Shown piece after piece: positions 26,342-34,993 of a stretch of DNA of 47,280 nucleotides (the stretch's first letter is position 1; each line of letters opens with the position of its first letter). The stretch is from Paenibacillus xylanexedens (lineage in GTDB: Bacteria > Bacillota > Bacilli > Paenibacillales > Paenibacillaceae). The stretch covers positions 160,575 to 207,854 of the forward strand of contig NZ_VEIO01000003.1 of the NCBI RefSeq assembly GCF_007680605.1, read 5' to 3'. A program made the translations under genes and the position numbers. The notes under the pieces are model-generated. The model worked only from the letters and a program-made list of their open reading frames with translations. It was not told the origin of the DNA and ran no database searches.

Positions 26342-26369
26342 GAGGCGAACCCACCTGCTCGTTCGCCTC
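26342..26369 (-). terminator. Intercistronic hairpin between receptor and permease genes
   Basis: GAGGCGAAC (26342-26350) and GTTCGCCTC (26361-26369) form a 9-bp perfect stem; on the minus strand ATTCTTTT follows. It may stop part of the transcripts so that the binding protein is made in excess over the membrane parts. Confidence 0.6.
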
Positions 26370-26435
26370 GCCTCCGTCTGCCGAAATAATGTCAACCTTT
26401 CAGCTACTCGATAAATGAATCCGGTCATTGGTTCA

Positions 26436-27485
26436 TTATTGAATAATATTGTTTGCCTGATCTTTCACTTCGGCCTTCATCTCATCCGTTACCGTGATGC
26501 CTTGAGCTTCAGCTGCCTTCAGGTTCAGGATCAGATCCAGCTTGTCCGGAACAGTCACCTTCATATCACCCGGTTTGGTTCCATTTTTCAAGATGTCCAC
26601 AGCCATCTCACCGACTTGGTAGCCGTGGTCATAATATTTAAATCCTACGGTTGCAAAAGCGCCCTTCTCTACCGTATCCCGATCACTGGAGAAGAACGGA
26701 ATTTTGTTGCTGTTTGCCGTCTGGATGATCGTATCCACAGCACTTACAACGGAGTTGTCGAGTGTAATGTAGAACGCATCGACTTTACCAACCAGCGAGT
26801 CTGTCGCTTGTTTGACTTCCGATGTATTGGTTACTGGCGCTTTAACCAGCTTGATGTTATGTGTTGCCAGAGCCTTCTCGGCATTGTTAGCCATAACAAC
26901 TGCATTCGGCTCACCTTCGTTAATGACCAGTCCTACTGTTTTTACATCTGGCAGATTTTTAGCGATAAAATCAGCCAATTGCACAATCGCCTCTGGATTC
27001 GTATCCGATGCACCGGTTACGTTGCCACCCGGTTTGTCCATATCACTCACGAGCTTCGCACCCAGCGGGTCCGTCACAGCTGCAAACAAGAGCGGCTTGT
27101 CCTTCACTTGTTGTGCCAGAGCCAGTGCTGATGGTGTAGCAATCCCGAGTACGAGGTCGTTTTTGGAATCACCCGCAATTTTCTGGGCAATGGACAGGTT
27201 ATTCGTGGAATCCCCTTGCGCATTGTTATAATCAATCTTGAGGTTTTTGTTCTCTTCAATGCCGGCATCCTTCAGAGCAGCGATGAAACCTTCACGTGTA
27301 GCATCCAGCGATGGATGTTCCACAATCTGGGAGATGGCAATCTGGTAGGATTTTTCTGCGCTTCCGCCCCCTGTTGTGCTGTCTGAACCTTTGGACTCCG
27401 AGCCTGCACCACTGTTATTTCCGCAACCTGCCGCTACGATCATCGAAGCAGCCATCATCAATGACATCCAAAACTTCTTTTTCAT
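26436..27485 (-). CDS. ABC transporter substrate-binding lipoprotein (TrpX-like)
   Basis: 349 residues of the ABC_sub_bind (PF04392) family. The N-terminus is a lipoprotein signal (MKKKFWMSLMMAASMIVAAGC), with Cys at the lipobox and a Ser/Gly linker. The mature part begins YQIAISQIVEHPSLDATREG and includes FAAVTDPLGA, features of the family. It binds a small solute outside the membrane and hands it to the permease; family members bind tryptophan, tyrosine or other small compounds. The ATG at 27485 (GGAGAGGGG upstream) is chosen over 27620. No T-box or riboswitch was recognised in 27486-27775. Confidence 0.9.
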   Translation of the reverse strand: MKKKFWMSLMMAASMIVAAGCGNNSGAGSESKGSDSTTGGGSAEKSYQIAISQIVEHPSLDATREGFIAALKDAGIEENKNLKIDYNNAQGDSTNNLSIAQKIAGDSKNDLVLGIATPSALALAQQVKDKPLLFAAVTDPLGAKLVSDMDKPGGNVTGASDTNPEAIVQLADFIAKNLPDVKTVGLVINEGEPNAVVMANNAEKALATHNIKLVKAPVTNTSEVKQATDSLVGKVDAFYITLDNSVVSAVDTIIQTANSNKIPFFSSDRDTVEKGAFATVGFKYYDHGYQVGEMAVDILKNGTKPGDMKVTVPDKLDLILNLKAAEAQGITVTDEMKAEVKDQANNIIQ

Positions 27486-27771
27486 CTGTAAGAACCCCTC
27501 TCCAAATGTTAAAAATGTGGTCTTCCGGTTACACTCCATCTTATATCCCCTCGGGTACGATAGAGCGGAACAAAACAAACGCTTCAACGCATTGTTGCTT
27601 TGATCGACAAAAGCAGACAAATATAGACTTTTGGCATGCGACTGAAGTCCATGCCGTGTTGCTCTTTTATTGTTTTCCTAATATTAAAGGGCATCCCGGC
27701 TTCCGTCAATGGTTGAACCGCTTCCAATTTCATTTGGCGAAAAGGTATGACAGGTTACTTTACACGGGATC

Positions 27772-27806
27772 AAAAAAGGCAACTCGCAAAATCTACGAAT
27801 TGCCTT
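27772..27806 (-). terminator. Terminator of the first Rpn gene
   Basis: AAGGCAACTCG and CGAATTGCCTT form a stem with one mismatch; on the minus strand six T follow. It lies 38 bases after the Rpn stop. The rest of 27486-27843 (358 bases) carries the promoter region of the ABC operon and no gene. Confidence 0.8.
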
Positions 27807-27843
27807 AGCTATTTAGGAATTTAAGAACAGTAACATTCTGAGT

Positions 27844-28164
27844 TTATTTGTGTTGTTGGATGGTTTTCAGTTCAGTGGAGCTTAGTCCTGTCGCTTTAAT
27901 AATGATCTCTTCATCAAGGCCAAGAGCCAGCATATTTTGCGCAATCTTGCGTTTACTCTCAGCCTCACCTTCTTTAAGTCCTTCTTTAAGTCCTTCCTCA
28001 AGGCCTTTTTTTAGTCCTTCTTCTCTTGCTCCTGCAATCATTGAGGCCTCATCTCGCAGAAATTTTTGCCGCGCCTCGTATTCCTGACGTGCTTGTTCAT
28101 CTTGACTTAGAAACTCGAGCACAGTCATGGCCTTTTTCAAAGCAGGTTCCAATTCATGCATCAT
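27844..28164 (-). other. Predicted internal-start C-terminal product of Rpn 1
   Basis: In-frame ATGs at 28164 and 28161 follow GGGAGG by 5 and 8 bases and would give 106- or 105-residue C-terminal proteins. The C-terminal helical part of E. coli Rpn proteins is made separately from such internal starts and inhibits the nuclease. That this happens here is inference; the ribosome site could also be a side-effect of the Trp-Glu-Ala codons. Confidence 0.4.
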
Positions 28165-28734
28165 AAACGCCTCCCAGCTAGATTCGGTTATCCCCCTCAA
28201 AAACAATAACCAGCGAACCAACCCGTCATCCATCTTAATATTATTATCGTTCAATTTAGGAATTTCCATAAAATGAATTTCTAAATCATCTGTCAAAGGT
28301 ATATTGGTATGATCTTCTCTTAAATGAAATACATTATGGTACTGATCATTAGGGAGTATACTGAAATTTATAATATTAATAGTCACACATTTCTTAAGTT
28401 CATTATAACGCTGTCCTTCAAGCAATTGTCCAGAGAATTGCTTCCCCCAATAAAACAAAGTTCTTTTTTCTAGATCATACTGGTTAAATAACTGCATTTC
28501 CACATTAATTAGTTTACCTTCATCCGTTTTGGCATGAATATCCAGTATGGACTGTTTCTCTCTCGGAGTATTCTTATCCGTGTATGGATTTAGTAAAATA
28601 ATTTCCGTTAACAAAGACTCCCCTGCATTCTTGAATGTTTGATTAAGGAAGGCTAGAAGTACATCTTTATTATCTTCACTTCCAAAAATACGCTTGAACA
28701 CATAATCATTCTTGGGATCAAGAAGTTCTTTCAT
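27844..28734 (-). CDS. Rpn-family PD-(D/E)XK nuclease 1
   Basis: 296 residues of the Rpn/PDDEXK_2 family, often mislabelled as transposase. N-terminal signature ELLDPKNDYVFKRIFG; nuclease motif SILDIHAKTDEGKLINVEMQ supplies the Asp and ExQ residues. The C-terminal third (from about 190) is helical, with an EGLK/EGLKKGLEEG array and a final GLDEEIIIKATGLS segment. Rpn proteins cleave DNA, promote RecA-independent recombination and are reported to act against phage. An internal GGGAGG (28170-28175) precedes in-frame ATGs at 28164 and 28161. The ATG at 28734 is chosen over the GTG at 28737. Confidence 0.88.
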   Translation of the reverse strand: MKELLDPKNDYVFKRIFGSEDNKDVLLAFLNQTFKNAGESLLTEIILLNPYTDKNTPREKQSILDIHAKTDEGKLINVEMQLFNQYDLEKRTLFYWGKQFSGQLLEGQRYNELKKCVTINIINFSILPNDQYHNVFHLREDHTNIPLTDDLEIHFMEIPKLNDNNIKMDDGLVRWLLFLRGITESSWEAFMMHELEPALKKAMTVLEFLSQDEQARQEYEARQKFLRDEASMIAGAREEGLKKGLEEGLKEGLKEGEAESKRKIAQNMLALGLDEEIIIKATGLSSTELKTIQQHK

Positions 28735-28896
28735 CACTATTCGCTCCTATGCGCAAATTTAACAGTATATATCCGCTACTTTTCTAACAGATATAGAGAT
28801 GTAGAATGCACTGGATGTGAGTTCAATTATAGCATGTTCAACTCAATATTCAAACGTAATTGCGTTTTTAACTCGCAAAAACGTCTCTTTTAATAT

Positions 28897-28931
28897 AAAA
28901 AAAGACAGCCTCGACGAATCGAAACCATCTC
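28897..28931 (-). terminator. Terminator of trhO and the regulator
   Basis: On the minus strand a 12-bp stem (with several G-U pairs) around a TTCG loop is followed by seven T. It lies 30 bases after the regulator stop. The rest of 28738-28960 shows no gene. Confidence 0.75.
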
Positions 28932-28960
28932 TCCTGCTAATGTATTCAACTGTCACGCTA

Positions 28961-29608
28961 TTATTTCCCCGATACCTCACGAATCTGGTACTTGCACTTC
29001 TTGCCGCCATCGGCGTAACATTCGGTGCGCTCGACATCCGCTTGCAATAGGGAACGAAATAGCTCCAGCTCACAACGACAAGCCTGCTTGTACACACTCG
29101 CAACCTGCACGATCGGGCAGTTCAGCTCGGTAATGACATACGTACCATCTTCTTCGATAGATGCATCAGCCATATACCCGTTGGCATTCTGGATTCGCGC
29201 CAGTTCCTCGACACGTCCGGCAAGGTCATGTCCCTCCATCTGCGGCAAGCCGCTGCGAAGCAACTTGTCACGGCGACCTTCAAATAAGGCGTCCACCACT
29301 CCACTGCCTGCCGTATCAGACAGTTCATCGAGCAGTTCCAGCGTTAGAGAAGAGTAAGACTTCGGGAAATAATTGTCTCCGCGATCCGTCAGATGATATA
29401 CCGAGGAGGGACGCCCTGCTGTTGCACGAGCCTCACGCACCTCGATCCAGCCTTCCTGCTCCAGTGCTGTCAGATGGCGACGAATCGCCATTCCGGTCAG
29501 CCCTAGCTCCGCCGTAATTTCACGAGCCGTCATCGTTCCTTGCTGCTTCAGCATGAACAGAATCCGTTCACGCGTTGTACGTTCTTCTTCACGCTTCATG
29601 TTCAGCAC
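28961..29608 (-). CDS. HTH regulator, SufR-like (COG2345)
   Basis: 215 residues. Winged helix near the N-terminus (RERILFMLKQQGTMTAREIT, then GLTGMAIRRHLTALEQEGW), followed by an alpha/beta domain with Cys residues in NCPIVQVASV, QACRCELE and TECYADGGKKCKY. This Cys arrangement is that of SufR-like regulators, which bind an Fe-S cluster; its own cofactor is not certain. Start is the GTG at 29608 (AGGAG 5 bases upstream) or the ATG at 29599. It is 12 bases downstream of trhO, so they are co-transcribed. Confidence 0.82.
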   Translation of the reverse strand: MLNMKREEERTTRERILFMLKQQGTMTAREITAELGLTGMAIRRHLTALEQEGWIEVREARATAGRPSSVYHLTDRGDNYFPKSYSSLTLELLDELSDTAGSGVVDALFEGRRDKLLRSGLPQMEGHDLAGRVEELARIQNANGYMADASIEEDGTYVITELNCPIVQVASVYKQACRCELELFRSLLQADVERTECYADGGKKCKYQIREVSGK

Positions 29609-29620
29609 CTGCTCTCCTGC

Positions 29621-30508
29621 TTATGCCTGTACGGGCGCTGCCTCCCGGCAAGCATCCGAGCAAAAGCGGTTATGCGTCTCTTCGCAATCCTCACAGCAGA
29701 CATGCTGCAGGTTGCAGGTCGGACAATTAATATATCGGTCATGTGTCGTACCACAGTGATAACAGCTGGCGATGACAATATCCTCATCGGTACGGTTGAT
29801 CGGTACGGAAATCCGCTCGTCAAATACGTAACATTTGCCATCAAACAGACGTCCCTGTACTTCGGGATCTTTCCCGTAGGTCACAATTCCGCCTTCCAGT
29901 TGGGCAACATCCTGGAAACCTTCCTTGATCATAAATCCAGTCAGCTTCTCACAGCGGATACCGCCTGTGCAGTACGTAATGATCGTTTTGTCCTTCATAT
30001 CGCCGAGATTCTCGCGAATCCACTCCGGAAATTCACGGAACGATTCAACATCAGGGCGGATCGCACCGCGGAAATGACCGATCTCATACTCATAGTCATT
30101 GCGTCCATCGATGACAATGACGTCATCCCGTTGCAGATGCTCGTGAAATTCCTTCGGTGAGAGGCGTTTACCGCTAATCTCATTCGGATCAAGCTCTTCG
30201 TCTACGCGGAAAGTCACCAGTTCTGCTTTGTGACGTACAAAGATTTTTTTGAACGCATGCTCTTCCACATCATCAATCTTAAACACCATATCCTTGAACA
30301 GCGGGTTGGCATGCATGTCCTTCATATATTGCTCTGTCTGCTCCGGTGTTCCTGATACTGTGCCGTTGATGCCTTCGGAAGCAATCAGAATACGGCCTTT
30401 CACCCCTAGGTCTTTGCAGTATTGCAGATGCTCCTGCGTAAACGTCTCGGGGTCTTCGATCTTCACGAACTTATAATATAAAAGCACGCGATACGCGCTG
30501 TTACACAT
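29621..30508 (-). CDS. trhO: TrhO, tRNA uridine-34 5-hydroxylase (rhodanese family)
   Basis: 295 residues. Residues 1-95 are the N-terminal acylphosphatase-like domain ([28 protein letters not shown]). The rhodanese domain (about 125-215) has the active-site loop [10 protein letters not shown] with the catalytic Cys. The C-terminal domain is Cys-rich ([17 protein letters not shown], then [13 protein letters not shown]) and likely binds zinc. TrhO hydroxylates U34 of certain tRNAs with oxygen as source. The ATG at 30508 (AGGTG 6 bases upstream) is chosen; 30532 is possible but poorly spaced. Confidence 0.93.
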   Translation of the reverse strand: MCNSAYRVLLYYKFVKIEDPETFTQEHLQYCKDLGVKGRILIASEGINGTVSGTPEQTEQYMKDMHANPLFKDMVFKIDDVEEHAFKKIFVRHKAELVTFRVDEELDPNEISGKRLSPKEFHEHLQRDDVIVIDGRNDYEYEIGHFRGAIRPDVESFREFPEWIRENLGDMKDKTIITYCTGGIRCEKLTGFMIKEGFQDVAQLEGGIVTYGKDPEVQGRLFDGKCYVFDERISVPINRTDEDIVIASCYHCGTTHDRYINCPTCNLQHVCCEDCEETHNRFCSDACREAAPVQA

Positions 30509-30763
30509 GTATATCACCTGTTCCTCTTCCATGTTGTTGGCCGGTTCCTCCGGCGAGCCACCTACATTGCACCCTGACTTGCAGAAAAAGAAAAGAAACA
30601 GCCGCCCGAAACATCGTCTCGAACTGCTGTCTAACCATTCGACTTTATATTCCTGCATACTAGTTTATCGGAAGCAGAAGGACTTAGTCAATATAAATGT
30701 ATAGAAAGGCATGAAAGATATGGAACACGCCTTCCATGCCGTCACTATCCTTTGATGTGACAA

Positions 30764-31873
30764 CTATTCCGAAATCGTAATGATCGAGGTCACAAAGTGA
30801 TATTTTTCATTCTCCATCACGGATTGTGACAGCAAAATTTTGTTCCCCTGCGGGCTCCAGGCTAACGAATCAGCCACATTGTCCATCTCTGCGGAGATCT
30901 GGAATTGTTCTGCCGACTCCGTGTTGGAAACAAACAATCCTTTTTCGTTATCCTTATCGGAATTAATCGTGTACGCAATCTTGGAGTCGTCACCCGACCA
31001 GCTTGTGCCAAAAATCTGCGTGCCTCTGGCGAGTGTGGCCTTCTCATTACCTTCCAGATCGGTGAGCACCAGCGCCCGTTTGGTATCCGCTGTTCTTTTT
31101 ACAATCGCAAGCCTTGTTCCGTCGTTCGAAGGGATGACCCACTCCACGCTTTTGAGCACCTGTTTGACTTCGCCCGTCTTCGCATCATAGGTGTTCAGTT
31201 GACCGTCTTCTCCGGTAATGTAATAGATCATATTGCCTGTCACCTTGATACTGCGCACGTTAAAGTTACCTGTCTCTACCAATACTTTCGTGGTGCCGTC
31301 CAGTGCAGCCGAGATTAAATCTCCTTTCATATTGGAAAAAACGACATGTTCATTATCCAGCCAGGCACCTTCCTGAACAAATCCATCCTCTTTACCCGCA
31401 GCAACCGCTTCTCCGCTCTTCAGGTTCAGAATGAAAGGCCAGCCTGTCGCTTCCTCCGTCTGCCAGTAGAACAGATGCTGTCCATCCGGCGATACCTGCG
31501 GTGCTCCCAGGCTAACCTCGCTCTCTATAAGCGGTGTATCCGCGCCTTTCGTCAGATCATACATGTACAGGTTGTGCGGATACCGCTCCTCTCCCTCTAC
31601 ACTAACGGGTTTCATGGACGTGTTTTCTTTATCCGTCACGATCGAGCTCTCGCTCAACCAAGCGATCCCGCGCATATTAGGCAATTTATCTATCTTTTCA
31701 AGTTTAAAATTCTGGTAAACGGACGTGTTCGTATTATCTTTTACGGTAATGTCTGTGCCTGTTTTTGCACCTTGTGTATTGCCAGCCGGCTCTGTGGTGC
31801 TTCCACACGCAACCGTGGTCAATAATGCAGCTGCCCCCAGCGCTCCAAATGTCGCTTTCATCCATTTCATCAT
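30764..31873 (-). CDS. Beta-propeller lipoprotein
   Basis: 369 residues. Lipoprotein signal ending LLTTVACGS, a Thr/Asn-rich linker, then WD40/TolB-like blades (for example GAPQVSPDGQHLFYW, GTSWSGDDSKIAYT, DSLAWSPQGNKILLSQ). It is anchored outside the membrane. Its place right after a histidine kinase (62 bases) suggests that it feeds signals to that kinase or is its target, which is inference. GGGGG lies 8 bases before the ATG at 31873. A weak stem-loop (30707-30739) follows. Confidence 0.82.
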   Translation of the reverse strand: MMKWMKATFGALGAAALLTTVACGSTTEPAGNTQGAKTGTDITVKDNTNTSVYQNFKLEKIDKLPNMRGIAWLSESSIVTDKENTSMKPVSVEGEERYPHNLYMYDLTKGADTPLIESEVSLGAPQVSPDGQHLFYWQTEEATGWPFILNLKSGEAVAAGKEDGFVQEGAWLDNEHVVFSNMKGDLISAALDGTTKVLVETGNFNVRSIKVTGNMIYYITGEDGQLNTYDAKTGEVKQVLKSVEWVIPSNDGTRLAIVKRTADTKRALVLTDLEGNEKATLARGTQIFGTSWSGDDSKIAYTINSDKDNEKGLFVSNTESAEQFQISAEMDNVADSLAWSPQGNKILLSQSVMENEKYHFVTSIITISE

Positions 31874-31935
31874 GTGGTGATCCCCCTCGGTTACTTATGC
31901 TATACACCCATCATAAAGCCGGTATACTTCCAAAG

Positions 31936-33459
31936 TTATTCAGACTTGTTTCCAACTTGTAAACTTGTATCTATATCTTTATCTTTATTTACAAGTGGGA
32001 ATACGAGTTGAAATGTCACGCCTTCTTGATGCACTGGATCGCTCGGCAATAATGTAATCGTTCCCCCCTGCTTCTCAACAAACTGCTTTACGAGGGATAG
32101 ACCGAGTCCGGTTCCGCCTGTTTTGCGAGCTCTGTCCTTATTGACGGTGTAAAACGGCTCAAAAATCTTCTCCCGTGCCTCTTCAGGGATCGGCGTACCT
32201 GAGTTATAGATGCGAATGACCGCCTGATGTTCCTCTATACGCCCCTCATTCTCCACTCGAATGATGCCTCCAGGAACGTTATATTTGATCGCATTGTCCA
32301 GCAGGTTGATGAAAATATGCATCAGACTCTCACGGTCACTGTGAATGATGGCAGGCTCCAGATCAAGCTCCATGTTCAGTGCAAACTTTTCAACCTTACC
32401 TCGCATTCGTCCGCAAGCGTCCGCAAGCAATGCCCTGATTTCCACATCCTCCGCCTGATTCTCGAAATCATACTTTTCAAGCGCGGACAGGTGCAGCACC
32501 TTCTCCACCATTTCATATAATCGTTCGGTTTCTTTCCCGATATTATTCGTCGCATCGTCCAGCAGTTGGGGATCATCCTTGTACATGTTTAAGAGCTCCA
32601 CATATGCCTTGATGGACGTCAGCGGTGTCTTGAACTCATGACTGATGTTGCCGATATATTGTTTCTGTTGCTGCTCCAGTGCCTGCAACTTCTCAATCGC
32701 CAGTTCCAGCTTCTGCTGCTCGGCATGCATGGCTGCAATATTTTGTTGAATAGACGTGCTCATATAATAAATCCCTTGTCCCAGCTCGCCTAGTTCGTCC
32801 TTACGTTTGACCGGAGATTCGGTAATATAGTTCCCTTCTTGAATGGAGGCCGCTGATTTCTTCAACCGGGTAATCGCTACGGCAAAACGGTTGTAGAACA
32901 GATACCCTAGAATGAAACTAAGCGCAACCACCGTGATGCCTGCCCATAGGAATAATTGTTGAATCCGGGCATAGAAATCCTGATAACTCTGTACGGAATA
33001 TTGAATCCAGATGGCACCGATCTGTCCCTCCGGGCCGTCAAGCGGGGCAGCATAGAGCAACGTCTCCCCTTGCTCATGATAGGCAATTTTATTCTTCAAT
33101 GCATAATTCAGAGTCTCCTGAACGAGTTCATTCTCACTGGGCGCAAAAGAAGCTCCCACTTGTTTGCCACTCATGTCATATAGTGCAACTGGCAGACCTG
33201 TTGAGTCAGAGAGAGCTTGCGCCAATCTACGTCCATTTTGCTGCAAGAACTGTTCCGGTTCCTGGCGAATCGCCTCCGTATAATACGCTTGGCGTACATT
33301 CAGATTAATGAGACGCGTCTGTTGCGCGAGAGTACGCTCCACCTGTGATTGCTGATTAAGCTCAATACCTCGCAGCACAAGAGAACTAAGTACAACCACG
33401 GTGAGGATGAGCAACGCAGCCAGAAACACACTGAACTTCAGCTTGATGCTGACTCTCAT
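31936..33459 (-). CDS. Sensor histidine kinase (HAMP, HisKA, HATPase)
   Basis: 507 residues. Membrane helix at about 8-30, an extracellular sensor of 135 residues, a second helix at about 165-190, HAMP (RLKKSAASIQEGNYITE), HisKA with phospho-His in GNISHEFKTPLTSIKAY, and HATPase with the N-box NLLDNAIKYN and GTGLGLSLVKQF. Overlaps the response regulator by 4 bases (ATGA). A regular two-component sensor; signal unknown. Confidence 0.93.
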   Translation of the reverse strand: MRVSIKLKFSVFLAALLILTVVVLSSLVLRGIELNQQSQVERTLAQQTRLINLNVRQAYYTEAIRQEPEQFLQQNGRRLAQALSDSTGLPVALYDMSGKQVGASFAPSENELVQETLNYALKNKIAYHEQGETLLYAAPLDGPEGQIGAIWIQYSVQSYQDFYARIQQLFLWAGITVVALSFILGYLFYNRFAVAITRLKKSAASIQEGNYITESPVKRKDELGELGQGIYYMSTSIQQNIAAMHAEQQKLELAIEKLQALEQQQKQYIGNISHEFKTPLTSIKAYVELLNMYKDDPQLLDDATNNIGKETERLYEMVEKVLHLSALEKYDFENQAEDVEIRALLADACGRMRGKVEKFALNMELDLEPAIIHSDRESLMHIFINLLDNAIKYNVPGGIIRVENEGRIEEHQAVIRIYNSGTPIPEEAREKIFEPFYTVNKDRARKTGGTGLGLSLVKQFVEKQGGTITLLPSDPVHQEGVTFQLVFPLVNKDKDIDTSLQVGNKSE

Positions 33460-34169
33460 ACCGCTCCGCCTGCTTCAGGAGCAACTGCCTTGTACCCAAT
33501 CCCGTATACCGTCTGCAACATTTGCTGATCGGTATCCCCGATTTTTTTGCGCAAACGCTGGATATGAATATCTACCGTCCGTGTCCCCCCTGCGTACTCC
33601 ATGCCCCACACTCGATCCAGCAAATCATCCCGTGTGTACACCCGTTCCGGATTGGACATCAGGATGGTTAGCAGGTCAAATTCCTTTGGTGTTAAATCCA
33701 GCTTCTCTTCACCCACCGTCACGGTGCGATGAGCAACATGAATACGCAGTGTTCCGTTGACAATCGCTTGGCTCTTGGAGTCGTCCTGCGGCGGCGTACT
33801 GCTCTTCTCCACCCGACGCATCAGTGCCTTCACGCGGGCGAGCAATTCACGGATTTCGAATGGTTTGGTCATATAATCATCTGCGCCCATTTCAAGACCT
33901 ACAATTTTATCCACAAGTTCATTCTTCACAGTGAGCAAAATAATGCCGATATCCTCTCGGTCTTCTAACCGGCGACACACGCCATATCCGTCCAGTTTAG
34001 GCATCATCACATCCAGGATCATCACCTGGGGATGGAACAAAGCCACCTTTTCCAAAGCCTCTTCGCCATCATTCGCTGTCTCTACTTCATATCCTTCACG
34101 CCGCAGTGCGTACGAAATGGCACTGACGATGCTGGATTCATCATCCACCACAAGCACTTTTCTATTCAT
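33456..34169 (-). CDS. OmpR/PhoB-family response regulator
   Basis: 237 residues. Receiver domain with VLVVDDESS, phospho-acceptor Asp in PQVMILDVMMPKLDG and Lys in DDYMTKPFE; then a winged-helix domain (DLTPKEFDLLTILM, GTRTVDIHIQRLRKKIG, TVYGIGYKA). ATG at 34169 is preferred (AGAGG 9 bases upstream) over 34178, which has the ribosome site abutting it. First gene of the RR-kinase-lipoprotein operon. Confidence 0.93.
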   Translation of the reverse strand: MNRKVLVVDDESSIVSAISYALRREGYEVETANDGEEALEKVALFHPQVMILDVMMPKLDGYGVCRRLEDREDIGIILLTVKNELVDKIVGLEMGADDYMTKPFEIRELLARVKALMRRVEKSSTPPQDDSKSQAIVNGTLRIHVAHRTVTVGEEKLDLTPKEFDLLTILMSNPERVYTRDDLLDRVWGMEYAGGTRTVDIHIQRLRKKIGDTDQQMLQTVYGIGYKAVAPEAGGAV

Positions 34170-34326
34170 CGGATTCATCCTCTTTTATCTGTGTCATTGG
34201 TTTATGCGTTTATGTTAACAAGATCGCGATCATTACGCCATGAAACTTTGGTCGTTTTCATTACCCTATGGATACCTCGCAGTAGGTACGTTGCTCTTCT
34301 TCTTTTATACCCCAAAGACGGCAAAG

Positions 34327-34352
34327 AGAGCCATTCCACCGATGGACTGGCT
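34327..34352. terminator. Stem-loop downstream of the Rpn C-terminal gene
   Basis: GAGCCA-T-TCCA, loop CCGA, TGGA-C-TGGCTC gives a 10-pair stem with one mismatch. On the minus strand only a TCTCTTT tail follows, so it is at best a moderate terminator. The 274-base gap 34170-34443 otherwise shows no gene. Confidence 0.4.
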
Positions 34353-34443
34353 CAAAATTTCTTTCTCTATTATATGTTGAGTGTAACCACGTGAAATTCA
34401 CTGATAGTATTTACACGCTAATCATTTTTGTTGGTACCTATTG

Positions 34444-34701
34444 CTAAGGCAGCAACTTTCGGATTTCCTCTTCGGAAAGACCCGAGGCCTTCACAATAGT
34501 GGACATGTCCACTCCAAGGGCTAACAGCTCACGGGCCATCTCTTGTTTGCCTTCTCGTAAGCCTTCTGCCCGCGCACCCTCAATCATCGACTTCTCATCG
34601 CTCAGGGCCTTCATCCGGGCATCATACGCCATACGGGTAGCGGCATCATGACTCAGAAATTCCAGCGTATCCATAGCTTTCTTTAACATCGGTTCGTTCA
34701 T
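34444..34701 (-). CDS. Free-standing Rpn C-terminal domain (candidate antitoxin)
   Basis: 85 residues that duplicate the C-terminal domain of the Rpn gene directly upstream: MNEPMLKKAMDTLEFLSHD, one GLRE unit, then QEMARELLALGVDMST. The ATG at 34701 has GGGAGG 8 bases before it, the same spacing as the internal start in the full-length gene. Bases 34568-34715 are identical to 34860-35007. It lacks the nuclease domain. It could be a dedicated antitoxin or a recombination remnant; the intact frame and ribosome site favour expression. Confidence 0.65.
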   Translation of the reverse strand: MNEPMLKKAMDTLEFLSHDAATRMAYDARMKALSDEKSMIEGARAEGLREGKQEMARELLALGVDMSTIVKASGLSEEEIRKLLP

Positions 34702-34723
34702 GGCCAGCACCTCCCGAGGCCAC

Positions 34724-34993
34724 TTATGGAAGCAACTTCCGAATTTCTTCTTCGGTAAGACCCGAGGCCTTCACAATAGCCGACATGTCCACACCGAGTG
34801 CTAACAGCTCGCGAGCCATCTCTTGTTTGCCTTCTCGTAAGCCTTCTCGTAAGCCTTCGGCCCGCGCACCCTCAATCATCGACTTCTCATCGCTCAGGGC
34901 CTTCATCCGGGCATCATACGCCATACGGGTAGCGGCATCATGACTCAGAAATTCCAGCGTATCCATAGCTTTCTTTAACATCGGTTCGTTCAT
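34724..34993 (-). other. Predicted internal-start C-terminal product of Rpn 2
   Basis: ATG at 34993 with GGGAGG 8 bases upstream would give 89 residues, the same as the free-standing copy downstream except for one extra 4-residue unit and a few changes near the C-terminus. Predicted by analogy with E. coli Rpn short forms. Confidence 0.45.

Noticed and set aside
27486..27775. T-box or riboswitch before the TrpXYZ-like importer
   Set aside because: No AGGGTGG-type T-box sequence or known aptamer core was seen on the minus strand, although the transporter class made it worth looking for.
27844..28734. Transposase (mobile element)
   Set aside because: Rpn-family proteins are often annotated as transposases, but there are no terminal inverted repeats or target duplications here; it is a nuclease.
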